From Nitrospina sp. (GTDB lineage Bacteria > Nitrospinota > Nitrospinia > Nitrospinales > VA-1): 8,167 nucleotides of DNA. The position numbers were made by a program, and so were the translations under genes. Position 1 is the stretch's first letter, and every line of letters begins with the position of its first letter. The notes beneath the pieces are model-generated. The model did not search any database. It saw only the letters and a list, made by a program, of their open reading frames with translations, and was not told the origin of the DNA. The DNA is taken from assembly GCA_003545625.1 (NCBI GenBank), contig DODH01000276.1, forward strand, positions 1 to 8,167, read 5' to 3'. Below are positions 6,549 to 8,167 of this stretch, piece by piece.

Positions 6549-7373
6549 GTGCTGATGCATAAAAAAGTGGTTCAGGGAGTTTTGGTGTTGGGTTGGTTGA
6601 TCTGGTCTCTGCCAGCAATGGGGGAAGGAGAACATTCCTCCCATGAGGGGAAGCAGATGAGCCAGGAGTCAGTAAAACATGGGGGCGGAAAGGCCGGTAA
6701 ACATGGGCGCCATAGTTATGGTCATCGAAGGGGGCCACCCACCGACATTCCGGCTCATATCAAGGAGAGGTTGGATCCGGATGGAACAAAAGTCAATTTG
6801 AACCGGTCATTGATCGGGGTGAAGGGAATAAAGATTCTCGCTGAAATGCCTGAATTAAAAAATGTGAAATCTCTGGCTTTGCAGGGAAACAAGTTGGGGG
6901 ATGAAGGCGTGCGGATTCTTGCCGAATCGGAAACGTTCAAACATACCGAGAAGCTTTCCTTGTGGGGCAATGATATTTCTGCCCACGGAGCACGGATGAT
7001 TGCCGAGTCGCCCAATATGAAGAACCTGAAGGAACTTAAGCTGACCCGGAACCGGATAGGGGATGAAGGAGTGGAGGCGCTGGCTGCATCGGGGAATTCC
7101 ATTGCTCTGACATTTATGGATTTGAGTGCCAACGAGATCAGCGACCGTGGGGCTCTGGCGATTGCCAACTCACCCCGGTTTGCCAACCTGAAAACCCTGG
7201 ACCTTTATAATAACCGCATTTCCACCGAGGGAATGAAGGCTTTATTGCAGTCGAAAAATCTGAAGAGCCTGGAGATGCTCATTCTGGTCCGAAACGAGAT
7301 TGATATAACAAAAGCCGATGAACTCGCTAAAAACCAGAGCCTGCCGAGTTTGAAAAGGTTGGAATTGAATTGA
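6549..7373 (+). CDS. Exported His-rich leucine-rich-repeat protein (ribonuclease-inhibitor type)
   Basis: A 274-residue protein from a GTG at 6549, nine bases after AAGGAG. An ATG two codons later is 15 bases away, and an in-frame ATG at 6468 would overlap the previous gene and spoil the signal peptide. Residues 1-25 form a signal peptide (hydrophobic 7-22, cleavage near Ala-Met-Gly). Residues 26-70 are a hydrophilic linker rich in His, Lys and Gly, with seven histidines (29, 32, 44, 52, 55, 59, 70), possibly metal-binding. Residues 86-274 are seven uninterrupted 27-residue LRR units with the pattern xNxI-xxxGxxxLAxS-xxxxNLxxLxLx, as in ribonuclease-inhibitor-type LRRs, ending exactly at the stop codon. 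LRRs bind proteins; no enzymatic motif is seen. It is probably co-translated with the SUMF1-like gene 16 bp upstream. Partner and function are unknown. Confidence 0.87.
   Translation: MLMHKKVVQGVLVLGWLIWSLPAMGEGEHSSHEGKQMSQESVKHGGGKAGKHGRHSYGHRRGPPTDIPAHIKERLDPDGTKVNLNRSLIGVKGIKILAEMPELKNVKSLALQGNKLGDEGVRILAESETFKHTEKLSLWGNDISAHGARMIAESPNMKNLKELKLTRNRIGDEGVEALAASGNSIALTFMDLSANEISDRGALAIANSPRFANLKTLDLYNNRISTEGMKALLQSKNLKSLEMLILVRNEIDITKADELAKNQSLPSLKRLELN
6804..7370 (+). repeat. Seven in-register LRR-coding units of 81 bp
   Basis: Units cover protein residues 86-112, 113-139, 140-166, 167-193, 194-220, 221-247 and 248-274. The period is a constant 27 codons without insertions, but the DNA of the units has diverged, so the repeat is clear in protein rather than nucleotide comparison. 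The last unit keeps only part of the consensus and serves as the C-terminal cap. Confidence 0.85.
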
Positions 7374-7377
7374 CGAA

Positions 7378-7400
7378 AGAGATTTTTTTAGGGAATCTCT
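7378..7400 (+). terminator. Weak stem-loop after the LRR gene
   Basis: AGAGATT (7378-7384) is perfectly complementary to AATCTCT (7394-7400) with a nine-base loop, beginning five bases after the stop codon. The stem is AT-rich and the following ATTTATT is not a clean T run, so a terminator role is possible but weak. Confidence 0.3.
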
Positions 7401-7584
7401 ATTTATTCGGACGTTGTCTCTAAGCTCCTTATAGGCGAGGAAAAGTTGGCGGACTTGTAAAAAGCGTAATTGCAGTTGCTTGCTTTACGACTATCGACCT
7501 TTGGGTCCAGCGAGTTATGCTCTTCATTTGCCTTCATGCCCCGAATGGGGTATCACGCTGGCGGCGGCTCGTCGGCAAAAATTA
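7401..7584. other. Intergenic stretch without a convincing gene
   Basis: About 180 bp between two convergent genes. Two overlapping rightward frames with TTG starts (7470 and 7480) and a leftward 44-codon frame (7537-7403) are open, but none has a ribosome site or recognisable motif. Small local foldbacks exist: CCCC-GAAT-GGGG at 7539-7550, and an imperfect GTAAA/TTTAC pairing across about 7458-7488. It could be decayed DNA or an unrecognised RNA; I cannot assign a function. Confidence 0.4.
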
Positions 7585-7770
7585 TTAACGGTACCGGCGG
7601 TCGTTATATTGGTCTATTTTTTCCTGCACCTGGTGGGCACCCCGCATCAAAGCATCCAGCATTTCCTTTAACGCTTCGATTTCCTCAGCATGAGATTCGG
7701 CGGCCTTGAAGTTGTTCGCCTCGTCTTTCACTTCTTCAATAATGGTGTCAATTTCTTTAAGTAGTTCCAT
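7585..7770 (-). CDS. Small 61-residue helical (coiled-coil-like) protein, unknown function
   Basis: A hypothetical cytoplasmic protein. From the ATG at 7770 it runs 61 residues: highly charged, rich in Glu, Lys and Ala, no proline or cysteine, with hydrophobic residues at helical spacing (Leu3-Leu4, Ile7, Ile10-Ile11, Val14, Ile31, Leu34, Leu38, Leu41, Val48, Ile52). This suggests one or two amphipathic helices, probably oligomeric or partner-binding. An in-frame TTG at 7806 would add twelve unlikely residues (MPNCPWNYRLIT). The ribosome site is poor: AGG about nine bases before the ATG. A perfect TTGACA lies 66 bases upstream. It converges with the LRR gene. I do not recognise the family; composition and uninterrupted helix propensity are the grounds for calling it real. 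Confidence 0.6.
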   Translation of the reverse strand: MELLKEIDTIIEEVKDEANNFKAAESHAEEIEALKEMLDALMRGAHQVQEKIDQYNDRRYR

Positions 7771-7812
7771 AGTTATCAGCCTATAGTTCCAAGGGCAATT
7801 GGGCAATGGCTC

Positions 7813-7841
7813 GTTTACCGAGACAACTTATTGCTTGTCAA
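7813..7841 (-). promoter_or_regulatory. Candidate leftward promoter with overlapping palindrome
   Basis: Reading leftward, a perfect TTGACA (7841-7836) is followed after 17-18 bases by GTAAAC/TAAACG, a poor -10. An inverted repeat, GACAA (7822-7826) and TTGTC (7835-7839), overlaps the -35, as an operator might. It lies 43 or more bases upstream of the 61-residue gene. Confidence 0.3.
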
Positions 7842-7967
7842 ATTAAGCTATTGTTAGTTGCCACCGACCGTTGGCCGGGCCAGTGAGCCTGTTTGTTATT
7901 AGATTCCAATCCTCGGGGAAAGTTGTAGCAAAGTTCTGGTTAAAACGGGTGTTTTTTAAGAGGGAGT

Positions 7968-8165
7968 TCAGGAGGAGTGGGTTTCCAGAACATCGCGAAT
8001 TTCCTTGAACAAATCATTCTGGTCAAGGGATTTCTTTTCGATTAGTTTTTGTTTTTTTCTTACCTTTTTTGTGTTTGGGTTTTTTCGACTGGAGCTCTCT
8101 TCTATCCTCTTCATCGCGTCTATCTTTGTTTTCCCTTCGGTTGCCAAAAAGCCTTCCCTTATCTT
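7968..8165 (-). CDS. C-terminal end of a Lys-rich protein, cut by the right edge
   Basis: A leftward frame is open from the right edge to a TGA at 7970-7968, giving 65 residues without a start. The sequence is Lys/Arg/Glu-rich, with a basic stretch at visible residues 33-45 and a helical ending around DLFKEIRDVLETHSS. It has no membrane segment or known motif. A second leftward frame, open from 8166 to a TGA at 8025-8023 (47 residues, very basic and acidic), overlaps it, so which one is real is unsettled. The first is preferred because it continues further and its ending looks helical. The A-rich template strand biases every frame toward lysine. It could also be a frameshifted gene. No function assigned. 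Confidence 0.35.
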   Translation of the reverse strand, partial: KIREGFLATEGKTKIDAMKRIEESSSRKNPNTKKVRKKQKLIEKKSLDQNDLFKEIRDVLETHSS

Positions 8166-8167
8166 TT

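Noticed and set aside
6755..7186. A 143-codon frame antisense to the LRR gene
   Set aside because: The regular 27-codon periodicity belongs to the sense strand; the antisense frame only mirrors it.
7470..7709. Rightward frames of 79 and 63 codons starting at TTG
   Set aside because: They overlap the better-supported leftward small gene, start at TTG without a ribosome site, and show no motif.
7968..8165. Reading the EIRDVLE ending as the tail of a large-conductance mechanosensitive channel
   Set aside because: MscL tails do resemble this, but the transmembrane helix should be within the visible residues and is not there.

Overview
The window reads as an ordinary chromosomal stretch from a Gram-negative-type bacterium. 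It has two transcription blocks that diverge from a control region at about 3571-3785, plus small leftward genes at the right end. Two exported proteins with Sec-type signal peptides, ATG/GTG starts with GGAG-like ribosome sites, and core amino-acid biosynthesis genes fit a free-living bacterium. SUMF1-like and LRR proteins next to a leuCD pair would suit a group such as Nitrospinota or a related marine lineage, but this is a guess and nothing here proves it. I saw no rRNA, tRNA, CRISPR array, insertion sequence or phage gene.

Leftward block (about 3640 down to 1): a radical SAM protein with a C-terminal SPASM-like cysteine set, then the RNA ligase RtcB after a 45-bp gap, then, after 126 bp, a SLC13/DASS-family permease that runs off the left edge. 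The leader of rtcB contains a 7-bp hairpin whose 3' arm is the Shine-Dalgarno region, which suggests translational control.

Rightward block (about 3690 to 7373): leuC and leuD encode the two subunits of 3-isopropylmalate dehydratase for leucine synthesis. They are followed by two exported proteins: a SUMF1-fold protein lacking the catalytic cysteines of formylglycine-generating enzyme, and a His-rich leucine-rich-repeat protein built from seven back-to-back 27-residue units. Gaps are 16, 43 and 16 bp, so all four could share a transcript, although the last two have their own strong ribosome sites and no evident link to leucine synthesis.

Right end (7374-8167): a weak stem-loop after the LRR gene, about 180 bp without a convincing gene, a leftward 61-residue helical protein, and the 3' end of another leftward gene cut by the window edge.

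No clear new multi-gene system is visible. The best leads are the rtcB leader hairpin, the exported SUMF1-like/LRR pair, the altered substrate-site motifs of the permease, and the plant-like character of the LeuC and LeuD sequences.
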